Source: Planctomycetaceae bacterium
Lineage (GTDB): Bacteria; Planctomycetota; Planctomycetia; Planctomycetales; Planctomycetaceae
Reading direction: 5' to 3'
Length of the DNA: 46,530 bases
NCBI GenBank assembly: GCA_016795145.1
Contig: JAEUII010000100.1
Span: 1-46,530, forward strand
The notes under the pieces were generated by a model that saw nothing but the letters and a program-made list of their open reading frames with translations, was not told the origin of the DNA and searched no databases. Numbering within the stretch: position 1 is the stretch's first letter; every line of letters begins with the position of its first letter. This document shows, piece by piece, positions 8,200 to 17,600 of the stretch. The translations under genes and the position numbers were made by a program.

Positions 8200-9843
8200 T
8201 CAGTGACCTGCCACAGCCGCGATTCCTTCGAGGAATCCCTGGAGCTGTCGGCTTCGAACCGGATGCTGCAGCTTTCGCACAGCCTTCGCTTCGATCTGAC
8301 GAACTCGTTCGCGAGTCACTTTGAAGATGCGACCGACTTCTTCCAGAGTGTACGTGTAACCGTCACCCAGACCGTATCGCAGCTTGATGATTTCGCGTTC
8401 GCGGTAGGTCAACGTCTTTAGGACGGTGTCGATCTTGTCCTTCAGCATTTCTGACGCTGCGTTGCTGACAGGGCTGTCGTTGCCGCGGTCTTCGATGAAG
8501 TCACCGAAGGCACTGTCTTCGCCTTCGCCAATTGGCTTATCAAGGCTGATCGGCTGACGCGAAATCCGCATGACTCGACGTGCTTCATCGAGAGGCACGC
8601 CGGCCGCTTCGGCCATTTCTTCGACCGTTGGTTCACGACCGATGTCCTGCAGAAGCACTCGAGCCGCAGCGCGAAGCTTGGTCATGGTTTCGATCATGTG
8701 AACCGGCACGCGAATCGTGCGAGCCTGATCGGCAATCGCGCGAGTAATCGCCTGGCGAATCCACCATGTGGCGTAGGTCGAGAACTTGTAGCCTCGTCGA
8801 TATTCGTACTTATCGACCGCTCGCATCAGTCCTGTGTTCCCTTCCTGGATCAGATCCAGGAACGTCAGGCCACGGTTGCGATACTTCTTTGCGATGGACA
8901 CAACCAGACGGAGGTTACCGCCCGACAGGTCACGCATCGCCTTGTCATATTCAATATGTCGCTGCAGGATGATGGCCATCTTTGCAGCCATGGAAGCGGG
9001 CGATTCCTGAGTCAGCAGAATCAGGTCGTCCAGTTCCTTCTGCAGGTGCTTTCGTTCGTCGACAGCCGAGGTCAGGTTTCGCAAATTGTCGATCTGTTCC
9101 TGCAACTCAGTCATGCGGTTGGAGATCTGTTCCAGACGCTTCATGCACGGCTGAAGGCGCTGAGTACGAAGGCTCAGTTCTTCCAGCAGCGTCACGCAGC
9201 GGCGGCGACGTTCTGCCATGCGATGAGACACTTCAGCGCGGGCTTCGGTCGTCAGATCTGTTGCACGAAGACGCGCGTAGTCTTCCTGGTCACGCTTTCG
9301 CATGTGTTCGATGGTGGCCAGATTGCAGGGCATACGACCCAGAATCTGTTCCTTCTCCAGGCTTTCCGTCATCGACACCTTGATCGTGCGGTCGAACGGC
9401 AGCTCGCCTCGATGAACCTTGACCAGTGTTTCATGGCAGTAGTTCAGAGCGAATTCGGTCGACAGCAAAGCACGGCGGAAACGGCGTCGAGTCACTTCGA
9501 TTTGCTTGGCGAGGAAGATTTCTTCTTCGCGGGTCAGCAGAGGAATCTCGCCCATCTGGCTCAGGTACACGCGGATCGGGTCTTCCGTTCCTCGTGAATC
9601 ATCATCCAGACGGATTTCCTGCTTGCGCTTTTTGCGAGCGGAGAGCGGAATCCCTTCTTCGTGCTGTTCCGGATCCGGAACGAGCTGGATATTCAGTTCT
9701 TCGAGATAGATGATCAGATTATCAAGATGCAGCGGATCGGTTGCTTCATCCGGAAGATACGAGTTCACCTGCGAAAACGTCAGGTGACCCTGCTTCATTC
9801 CGGTTTCAATCAGATTCCGCAGACCTTCATCAAGGCATTGCAT
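8200..9843 (-). CDS. rpoD: Primary RNA polymerase sigma factor (sigma-70, RpoD/SigA)
   Basis: A 547-residue sigma factor with full domain order. Region 1.1 is at the N-terminus ([15 protein letters not shown]), region 1.2 begins at [16 protein letters not shown], and a roughly 150-residue non-conserved helical stretch follows. Region 2 has [25 protein letters not shown] and the -10 contact helix [15 protein letters not shown]. Region 3 starts at RTIRVPVHM, and region 4 holds the -35 helix-turn-helix [20 protein letters not shown]. The start is ATG 9843 with GGAG 9 bases upstream; the GTG ten codons earlier lacks a site. Region 1.1 and the position directly after dnaG, as in the classic macromolecular-synthesis operon, mark it as the housekeeping sigma. 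It directs RNA polymerase to the general promoters of the cell. Confidence 0.96.
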   Translation of the reverse strand: MQCLDEGLRNLIETGMKQGHLTFSQVNSYLPDEATDPLHLDNLIIYLEELNIQLVPDPEQHEEGIPLSARKKRKQEIRLDDDSRGTEDPIRVYLSQMGEIPLLTREEEIFLAKQIEVTRRRFRRALLSTEFALNYCHETLVKVHRGELPFDRTIKVSMTESLEKEQILGRMPCNLATIEHMRKRDQEDYARLRATDLTTEARAEVSHRMAERRRRCVTLLEELSLRTQRLQPCMKRLEQISNRMTELQEQIDNLRNLTSAVDERKHLQKELDDLILLTQESPASMAAKMAIILQRHIEYDKAMRDLSGGNLRLVVSIAKKYRNRGLTFLDLIQEGNTGLMRAVDKYEYRRGYKFSTYATWWIRQAITRAIADQARTIRVPVHMIETMTKLRAAARVLLQDIGREPTVEEMAEAAGVPLDEARRVMRISRQPISLDKPIGEGEDSAFGDFIEDRGNDSPVSNAASEMLKDKIDTVLKTLTYREREIIKLRYGLGDGYTYTLEEVGRIFKVTRERVRQIEAKAVRKLQHPVRSRQLQGFLEGIAAVAGH

Positions 9844-9918
9844 GAGAGTTGCTCCGAAGGACTTCCGTGCCACCAGAAAATCACGAGGTGGGTGAAGTTG
9901 TGATTTACTGATGATGTC

Positions 9919-11817
9919 CTACTTCAGTGAAGAAGGATGACCCATTTGACTTTGACGAAAATTGTAAAGTCGGCGAAGCGCATCTCTGGTGTCGTCGTTT
10001 AATTCGCTCCCGGACTGTGCCGTCTGAGCAAGAAGTTGTTTCGACACAAGGTTCAGTCGTTTCTCTCGCCGTTCCAGAAGAGGTCCGAGGACCCTTTCCA
10101 GATGCGGTGGCATTCCACCTGTTGACTCCGGTCGGTTCGGCTGCTCCGACATGAGCCTTGCGATTCCCTTCTCCTCGGCGGAGTCCACCACTGCATTGAT
10201 CAGGCTCAGAAGTTCTGAGTCGGATTCTGCTGCAATGATGAGTCGGCCAAGTTCAGGAAGGTCTCCGTCTTCCTTCCACAGATCAATGCACAGTGCCAGC
10301 AGCCGCTGGTGCCGTGTGTTTTCAAAATCATCCGACCCAATTTTGTGTCGAATGACATCAATGGTTTCCGGGGTTGTCAGAATGATCTCCAGCAGCTCTC
10401 GTTCCGCCCGATCCAGAGCATTCTCCGGAGCGGCCTTCACGATCACCGGTTTTGACACCGCGTTACGCTGGAAGCTGACTGGTTTCTTTTGGTTCTTGTC
10501 TCGAAGTTCCATCAACTGCTGACGAGCGACTCGCTCATCCACCTGAACTCGCCAGCAAACGTTCCGAAGAATCAGGTCTTCACGAACACTGCCAGCCATT
10601 CCAGGAGCAGTTGCCAGAAATTCGACCATCTGGTTCAGCACCTGCTGACGACCCGCCACCGATGTGTTGCCGGATCGCTTCAGCACTGATTGCAACTTGT
10701 ATTCCCACGCCTCCGATGCAGTTTCCGTCAACTTGAGGAACTCATCTTTGGAGTGCTCCTCAAGGTAGTCCGCCGGATCCTTGCCTGACGGAACATTCAA
10801 GATTCGTAAATCAAGATCCTGTGCAATAAATTGGGATATTGAGCGTTCTGCGGCGCGTTGCCCTGCGTCATCAGAGTCGTAAACCAGGACCACTTTTTCC
10901 GCAAAACGCCTCAGAAATCGCACATGTTCTTCAGTCATCGCTGTTCCCAGCGTCGCCACCGCGTTGGTGACGCCCGCCTGGTGACAGGCAATGCAGTCCA
11001 TATATCCTTCCACAACGATTGCAGTCTTGCTGCGACGAATTGTGTCACGAGCCCGATCGAACGCATACATCATGCGACGTTTCTGAAAGATCGCGCTTTC
11101 CTGACTATTCCAATATTTCCCCCGGTCTTTGTCGTTGCGTCCGGGCAACACTCGTCCCCCAAACGCAACAATCCGTCCACGTTCGTCAAAGATCGGAAAC
11201 ACCAGACGATCCGCGAGATCGATTGCCGAGTACCCGAGACCGTTGTCGCGTTCCCGAATCAACCCAGCCGCAACCAGCTGAGCCGGTGTAAATCGTCCTC
11301 GAGCTTTCTCCAGAAACCACTGACGGTTTTCCGGATGATAGCCCAGCCGAAAGTTCCGAACCGTTTCCTCCGTTAACTTGCGCTTCTTGACATACTCCCG
11401 AGCATATGCCGACTGTTCACCAGTCCGCAGTGCTGTGTGCATCAGATTCGCAGCCCATTCCACTACAGCCAGAGTATCCGTCTTACTTGGGCCAGCCTGA
11501 TCGTTGCTGCGTGCTCGCTTTGGAATTTCCAGACGAGCACGTCGCGCGAGACTTTCTACTGCCTCCGGAAAAGTGACTTTCTCAGTTTCCATGACCCATC
11601 GAAAGCAGTCGCCACCAGCTTCACACACCCAGCAGCGATATGACTGTCGATCGGGGTACACAAAGAACGACGGGTTGTGGTCATCATGAAATGGACAGAG
11701 TCCAACGTACTGACGACCACCATGCTGCGGTTTCAGAGAGACGATCTCGGAAACCAGATCCACCAGGTTCGTGTTGGAACGAACCAATTCTTTGAAGTCA
11801 TCTCCTGGTCCCTGCAC
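9919..11817 (-). CDS. dnaG: DNA primase
   Basis: A 632-residue primase that makes RNA primers for replication. The N-terminal zinc ribbon has C41-x2-H44-x17-C62-x2-C65 (CPFH...CWVC). The catalytic core carries the TOPRIM motifs EGYMD and DSDDAG for metal binding. The C-terminal 150-200 residues are divergent and helical, where the DnaB-helicase interaction domain is expected. I chose GTG 11817 because AAAGGAG lies 7 bases upstream and the protein then starts just before the zinc ribbon; GTG 11820 is equally possible, and the open frame up to 11952 has no family match. The gene ends 75 bases before the rpoD start, so the two are an operon on the minus strand. Confidence 0.96.
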   Translation of the reverse strand: MQGPGDDFKELVRSNTNLVDLVSEIVSLKPQHGGRQYVGLCPFHDDHNPSFFVYPDRQSYRCWVCEAGGDCFRWVMETEKVTFPEAVESLARRARLEIPKRARSNDQAGPSKTDTLAVVEWAANLMHTALRTGEQSAYAREYVKKRKLTEETVRNFRLGYHPENRQWFLEKARGRFTPAQLVAAGLIRERDNGLGYSAIDLADRLVFPIFDERGRIVAFGGRVLPGRNDKDRGKYWNSQESAIFQKRRMMYAFDRARDTIRRSKTAIVVEGYMDCIACHQAGVTNAVATLGTAMTEEHVRFLRRFAEKVVLVYDSDDAGQRAAERSISQFIAQDLDLRILNVPSGKDPADYLEEHSKDEFLKLTETASEAWEYKLQSVLKRSGNTSVAGRQQVLNQMVEFLATAPGMAGSVREDLILRNVCWRVQVDERVARQQLMELRDKNQKKPVSFQRNAVSKPVIVKAAPENALDRAERELLEIILTTPETIDVIRHKIGSDDFENTRHQRLLALCIDLWKEDGDLPELGRLIIAAESDSELLSLINAVVDSAEEKGIARLMSEQPNRPESTGGMPPHLERVLGPLLERREKRLNLVSKQLLAQTAQSGSELNDDTRDALRRLYNFRQSQMGHPSSLK

Positions 11818-12591
11818 CACGATACTCCTTTGAGCGATCTGAAGATCCTGGTTCAGGGTTGAGGAAGAACGAACGTATGACTGAGGTCGCTGAACGACCG
11901 GTCCGAATTGTATGCCGCTGTCAGTCCGTTCCCAGTGTCCGCGCAGGAGCACAGGTGTTGGGAGTTATGGGCTGACCCCGGAGTATCTAAAAACAGCGGG
12001 AGACCTCTTCTGCTCAACCGCTGATGGGATTGGCTGGCGACGCCGGAGCTTGCTTCCGTTGGCCCCGTTTTGGCGTCGGGCAATTCTAACCGTCAACCGT
12101 TGCGGGTCAAGGACTTCGGGAAAATGCAAACCCGGAAACACGGGCCCCTGCAGGTTCAATCACGGCAACGTTTCAGGTCTTCGAAATTGGCGTTTTCCAA
12201 CCAGTGGTTTCAGCTTCGCGGATCGTCGTTTTGAAATCGACAGGCAGGCTTTTCGAAGCCGGTGCGCCAAACCAAATCTGCGGTCCGGACGCGAGCATTT
12301 CGCCCAAAGTCTTTGACAGATCGGGGAGTTTCGTCAAATCGATCAGTCAAAATGTTCGGTCTTTCGACACTGTTGCCAAGTCGAAGTTCACGATTCGCGA
12401 GAAAATTTCTGCAGTGTGAAGAAATCCGGGATCCGTGTGCGTCTACTTCCCGGACAGCGCGAGTTTGCACAGTGGGCGGACACACCTTTGGAGCAGATTT
12501 TTGGTCCTTTTGCGTGAGTCTCCTGAGCTGTTTTCTCTCGCCGCCCCGCCAACGCTCTCCATTCCTCCAAATTCCCGCCTCAGGCCAATCC
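11818..12591. other. Divergent intergenic region between dnaG and the ECF sigma gene
   Basis: 774 bases, the longest gene-free stretch in the window. Reading frames across it are rich in Arg, Ser and Pro, lack ribosome-binding sites and match nothing I know. The ECF frame stays open back to 12262, so part of 12262-12591 could be coding if translation starts earlier, but the extra sequence does not look like a sigma factor. The dnaG-rpoD and ECF promoters should both lie here; I cannot place them by eye. Confidence 0.5.
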
Positions 12592-13161
12592 TTGAAACCA
12601 CAACTCGAATCCATCTACCTCAGCCATCGACAGGCGTTGTTCAGCCTTGCCCTGTCGACAACCGGCTGCGCAGCGATGGCAGAAGATGCGGTCCATGAGG
12701 CATTTGTTCGATTGTGTCGTTTGTCCAGCTTTCCAGCCGCGCTGATGACTAAGGAATGTTCAAGTCAGAGTTCCGTTCAAAGTTCTGTCACCGAGGAGCC
12801 GTCGGACATCGCTCCTCAAATCGATCAGCTTGTTGCCTATGTCTTCGCAGCCGTTCGAAACGCGGCGATTGACGCAGGCCGTAAGCAACAGACTCAGAAG
12901 AAACTGGCCGAGTCCATTTTTCAAATGCGCGCTGCGAAGTCGACCGACGGGCTTCCGGAAAACAACGATCGCTCTGAAATGCTTCGCAAGGCTGTGGAAG
13001 CACTGGAACAACCGGCAAGGGAAGTCGTGATCCTGAAAGTTTACGGAGGACTTACGTTCGAACAAATCGGACAAGTCCTTGAGATCCCTGGAGCGACCGC
13101 AGCGACTCGTTATCGAAGAGCGTTGTCTCATTTGGAAGACGCACTGAGGAACAACCCATGA
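12592..13161 (+). CDS. ECF-type RNA polymerase sigma factor
   Basis: About 189 residues from TTG 12592, chosen because sigma-2 similarity begins right after it (LESIYLSHRQALFSLAL) and AGG lies 7 bases upstream; the start is uncertain. Region 2 shows AEDAVHEAFVRLCR and, after an unusual Ser/Gln-rich insert of about 35 residues, YVFAAVRNAAIDAGRKQ. Region 4 is clear: LEQPAREVVILKVYGGLTFEQIGQVL and a recognition helix GATAATRYRRAL. ECF sigmas are normally held by a partner anti-sigma until a signal arrives. The next gene starts inside this one's stop (ATGA at 13158-13161) and encodes a one-TM protein, the expected arrangement for a sigma/anti-sigma pair. The regulon is unknown; the downstream lipoprotein and CcsBA genes are candidates. 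Confidence 0.85.
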   Translation: MKPQLESIYLSHRQALFSLALSTTGCAAMAEDAVHEAFVRLCRLSSFPAALMTKECSSQSSVQSSVTEEPSDIAPQIDQLVAYVFAAVRNAAIDAGRKQQTQKKLAESIFQMRAAKSTDGLPENNDRSEMLRKAVEALEQPAREVVILKVYGGLTFEQIGQVLEIPGATAATRYRRALSHLEDALRNNP

Positions 13162-13781
13162 GTAGTGTCGACAGGAACGATCCAGGCATGTTGGAACTGA
13201 ACATGAGCGACATTGAACGCAGTCTTCGGGAATTGTCGCTGGCACCGGTCTCCGCCGAGCTGGATGCGCGAGTGCTTGGTGCGATTCGGGCGTCGTCAGG
13301 CTGTGGTTGCCATCAGGTCAATGGGTCGGCTGTCGTCCCTTCTGCCTGTGGAAACAGCGACTCGGCGGCGAGTGACTCGAAAGCAAATGAATCAATCCGT
13401 TCTTTTCGAAACAGCGGCGTGGTTTCCATCGGCTGGCTGGCCTGTGCCGTTTCATTGATCATCGGTGCAATCGCCGGCCGACTGTTCCTTCCAACGACAC
13501 TCCGTTCGCCAGCCCTGGAGATTGATGCCGCGAACGTTTTCACCACAGAGTTTCCGGGAGAAAGTGATCTGAGGACGAATAGCTCCGGTTCCGAGGTTTC
13601 CGCGTGGACCCTGGAGAGTGCCCTGAAAATGGGGTCAAAGATCGTCGAGTCTTCGCGATTTTCCCCTTCGGTTGGTGCTGTTGCCTGGGAGCAACAAACC
13701 GGAGAAATCTTTCGGGTTGGAACTCATCAGGCGGATCGTCGCTTCGCAATGTGCCGGGAATGCCATCGAGTTGGTGGCTGA
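13158..13781 (+). CDS. Single-TM putative anti-sigma protein with a C-terminal CxxCH motif
   Basis: A 207-residue protein translationally coupled to the ECF sigma gene by a 4-base overlap. Residues 1-45 are helical (ERSLRELSLAPVSAELDARVL), as in the short N-terminal part of planctomycete ECF partners; 46-86 are low-complexity with Cys49, Cys51 and Cys64. One membrane helix spans about 88-110. The C-terminal 95 residues are polar and end in C199-R-E-C202-H203, a perfect CxxCH, four residues before the end. CxxCH is the heme c attachment site when exported, but it can also bind zinc or form a redox disulfide. I infer an anti-sigma role from position only; the sequence shows no canonical HxxxCxxC zinc anti-sigma motif. 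The charge distribution does not settle topology. Confidence 0.7.
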   Translation: MSSVDRNDPGMLELNMSDIERSLRELSLAPVSAELDARVLGAIRASSGCGCHQVNGSAVVPSACGNSDSAASDSKANESIRSFRNSGVVSIGWLACAVSLIIGAIAGRLFLPTTLRSPALEIDAANVFTTEFPGESDLRTNSSGSEVSAWTLESALKMGSKIVESSRFSPSVGAVAWEQQTGEIFRVGTHQADRRFAMCRECHRVGG

Positions 13782-13942
13782 AACGAGAAGAACGAGCGAA
13801 CTCCGTGAAATTGCGGCCTTTCCTGCCTAGAATTTGCCAGACTGTGACTTTGCCCGGTTCGAGCTGACTTTGGCCATTGGCTGGTTTGCCGTACCGTGGA
13901 CCGTTGGTCTGTGCCTGTCCTGCCATTCAGAATCCCACCTCC

Positions 13943-14497
13943 ATGCAATTTGCTCGTATCAAAAGTCTCCTGTCGATCATCGCTCTGTGTTGGCTCGTCG
14001 GCTGTGCCGAGGATGCTGGCATTCGGGAGTATTCGGTGAAGGGAGATAACTCAAGGATCTTCACCTCGGACGTGCTTCGTTCTGAGTTTGGATCGATCCC
14101 ATTTCGCTGGGATGTCCCAAAGACGTGGAAGACCGCGCAGAACGATCAGTTCAGCAAGATGGCGTGGAGCGCAGGGCCGGACGATACACCTGCTCGAATC
14201 ACGATCAGCGATTTGCCCTCACAGGCCGGCATTGCTCCGCAGTTTGGTCGCTGGGCCGGACAAATCAATTTCTCCAGCAACGATCCAGCAGCACTGATGC
14301 AGCTGGTGCAGAATGTTTCTCTTGGCGACATGAACGGGCAGTGGATTGAACTGGTCGGCCCGTCGGAGACTATCCTGGGGATGATCGTTCCGCATAACGA
14401 CAGCTTATGGGTAGTGAAACTGCGAGCAGAAAAATCGGTTGCGGAAGAACTCAAGAAAGACTTTCGAGGTTTCTGTGAGTCATGGAAGTCGGGCTGA
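13943..14497 (+). CDS. Putative lipoprotein of unknown function
   Basis: A 184-residue protein from ATG 13943. Residues 1-21 are a lipoprotein signal (MQFARIKSLLSIIALCWLVGC) with LVGC as the lipobox and Cys21 as the lipid-bearing residue. The rest is soluble, with strand-like segments such as IPFRWDVPKTWKTAQND, MAWSAGPDDTPARITISDLP and GQWIELVGPSETILGMIVP. This resembles the fold of small periplasmic lipoproteins that planctomycetes encode next to cytochrome genes, but I cannot name a family. It lies 161 bases after the CxxCH protein and 119 bases before ccsBA, on the same strand, so it may belong to the same unit. It has no CxxCH of its own. Confidence 0.75.
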   Translation: MQFARIKSLLSIIALCWLVGCAEDAGIREYSVKGDNSRIFTSDVLRSEFGSIPFRWDVPKTWKTAQNDQFSKMAWSAGPDDTPARITISDLPSQAGIAPQFGRWAGQINFSSNDPAALMQLVQNVSLGDMNGQWIELVGPSETILGMIVPHNDSLWVVKLRAEKSVAEELKKDFRGFCESWKSG

Positions 14498-14616
14498 GAG
14501 GAATCGTGTGAGTTGATCGATGCGACTCACAAGGCTGCCCATTCATTCGTGCTACTTCCAGAATTGTGATGACTTAGTGTTCTCGCACTGCGAGCTTTGA
14601 ATAGAGGGAACGTGAC

Positions 14617-17600
14617 ATGTCGACAACGGCTGCACCTGGCGAATTTCGAGGCACAGGGAAGGACATTCTGGCAAGCTCGGATGCACTTGCTCTGAGAGTG
14701 ATTCAGGCACTGGCTTCACTGAAGCTGACGTGTGTCTTGTTTCTGCTGGCGATGGTCATCGTTTTTGTGGGCAGCCTCGCTCAAAGTCGTCGCGACGTCT
14801 GGCAGGTGATGGCGGAATATTTTCGATGCTACATTGCATGGATTGACCTGCAGGATTTGTTTCCACCGTCCATGTTCGGAAATTATGGAGCCGAGGTGGC
14901 GAAGGCCGCTGGTGTTTTGCGTTACATCCCGTTCCCCGGCGGCTGGACGATCGGCTGGCTGTTGCTCTCGAACCTGATCGCCGCTCATGCCTTGAAATTC
15001 AAAGTCCGAGCCACCGGAATGCGACTGGCTGCTGGTCTGGCATTCATAGTCGTGGGCCTGTTGATGATGTGGTTGATTGTGTACACGGGCAATCAGCAAA
15101 CCGGCGTGGAAGCGGCCAACTGGCTGCTTGACCCAACGGCCATTTGGTATCTGATGCAGTCGATTCTTGGCCTGGCCGGGATCTCCACGATTTTCGCCGG
15201 CTGCCTGAATAAGAAGAACGGAACAACAGCACGGGCTGTGATCATACTGGTAGGCACGGTGCTGACCGGCGTCTTTTTGTACTACGTCCTTGGTGGCGAA
15301 AAGACGCGGCTGAATCTGTCTTCCATGCGAATTCTCTGGCAGCTGCTGAAGGGCACTGCCTGCTCGATCGTCCTGTTGATTGGTTCCAACCTGTTGTTTG
15401 AAAAACGAGGTGGAATCGCGTTGCTGCACTTCGGCGTCGCGATGCTGATGATCAGCGAACTTCAGGTCGGTCTGGTTGCCAAAGAGAACATGGTCATGCT
15501 GACTGAAGGCGAGACGACTACGTTTGCTCGCGATGTCCGTGAACGTGAACTGGCCATCCTGTTTCGAAAGGAAAGTGGCGAAGAGGATTGGGTAACGATT
15601 TCGGAAAAGAAGCTGGTCGACGCGAGTAAGGCTGCGGGACCTGCATCAGACAAGGCGGAGACTTCATTCGCAAAACCTGGCGGTGAGGTGACTCCCGGGC
15701 AGATCATCAGCCTTGCCGACCTTCAGAGCCTTCAGCTTCCATTTGACCTTGCCGTCCGCTCTTTCGTTCGAAACAGCACACTGCGAGGAAAACAGCCTGG
15801 CGAAGAAGCGGAGCTGGCAAAGGGGCTGAGTTCCTTCGCGACGGTTGATGAAGTTCCGCCTGTGAATGGGATGGACAGTCAGCAGGATGAAAGCAGCGTT
15901 TTCGTGGACGTGATTGAACGAGCGTCCGGGAAGATTCTGGCATCCCTGCTGGTGTCGCAAAACGTCAGCGAAATGCAGGCACCCGGTCTGGCAGAGAAGG
16001 TCAGTGTCGCAGACAAAGACTATTACTTCTATCTCCGTTTTCAACGCAACTACAAGCCTTACGAAGTGAAGCTGATCGACGTCAGCCGCAAGAACTACGT
16101 TGGAACAGCAACACCTCGCGACTATCGATCAGAGATTGAGATTACCGAAGACGGCAGCACGGAAAAGTTCACCCTGTGGATGAACAATCCACTGAGGTAC
16201 AAGGGCGAGACTTTCTACCAGTCAGGCTATACGCCGCTGGAGAACGGCAAAGAAGCGACGACTCTTTCAGTCGTGCGTAACTCTGGCTGGATGCTTCCTT
16301 ACATCGCCTGCATGATCGTGAGCGTCGGTATGTTCGCTCAGTTTGGACAGACGCTGCTACGATTCCTGGACCGTTCGGATCGCAGAGTTCCAAAGGCTGC
16401 GACCGGTGATTCAGATGAAGATTCAGCGACACCCGCTGCGACGTTCCGCCCAGGTTTTGCACCGATTGCACCGAAAGAAATCGTGGAATCGCCGGAACCG
16501 AAGGCGGGTTGGATGGCTGCTTTCGGAATCCCGGCAATGGTGACGTTGATCTTCGTGGTCTACGTCGTGCGCGGCATGGCGCCGCCAAAGCCTGTCGAAA
16601 ACGCAATGAACCTCTATCGTTTTGCACAGTTGCCAATTGCCTGGAACGGACGTGCACAGCCAGTTGATTCACTCGCGCGAACTCAGCTGATGCTGATTTC
16701 ATCGAAATCGACGTTTGAAGCAGAACTGGAACCATGGCAGCTGAGCGATGACAAAGTCAGAGAAGCGATCATCAAGTCCGTTCAGGACGCCTGGCCGCAG
16801 GTGAATGTTGAGGAACTGAAATCTCTGAAGGGAACATACTCGGAATGGATTGCAAAGGTCATTGGTCTGACCGAAGCCGAGCCTGAAGCGGTTGAAGCGA
16901 GATTGCGTCCGCTGATGGTTCGCAAGGCACCAGCGGTCCACTGGCTTCTGGACGTGATGACTCGACCAGAGGTTGCGGCGCGACACCGAGTCCTGAAGAT
17001 TGAAGACGATAAGATTCTGTCTTTGCTGGGACTGCCGAAGCGGGGAGGTCTGACGTATTCGATTGCTGAAGTTCGCAAGAACCTTGACGACCTCGAGAAC
17101 ATCATGCGAAACGCCCTCGCAAAGAAGAACGCGAAGACTGAAGTTCTGGATGTGACTGAAGGTCGAGTGCTGACGCTGTTTGACAATCTGCGACGCATTA
17201 ACCAGCTGGCCGATGTGTTCGGGGTTCAGGAGACCGACAACGCTCTGGATTCCGCAATTACATCGTGGCGAATCCTGAGAGCACTCGGCAATGAGCCCGC
17301 TGTGATGGCCGTTCCGACGGGTTACGACGAAGACGAGCAGCGATCGTGGGAAACCTATGTCGCTGCCAGTGCGGTTTCCACAATGAACGAGCAGATGGCC
17401 GCTCAGGAAATCTCGAACTATGAACAGTTCGCCGAGTATCTGAAGAACAAGCGTCCGCTGGAGCTGGTTCAGCGCTCTGTGATCGGCAGTTACGGAATTC
17501 TGCTCAGCACTGCCAAGGAGACAGCTTCAGAAGGATCACCAGGTGAATCGGTTCGAAAGGCAGCAGAAGACGGGCTGAAGCGTGTGGATGATATTTACCT

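Noticed and set aside
8698..9597. A 299-residue open frame on the plus strand opposite rpoD
   Set aside because: Fully antisense to a clear primary sigma factor; no ribosome-binding site or family pattern. A by-product of codon use on the other strand.
11912..12316. Plus-strand frame between dnaG and the ECF sigma gene
   Set aside because: Overlaps the dnaG upstream region, is Arg/Ser-rich and lacks a start site.
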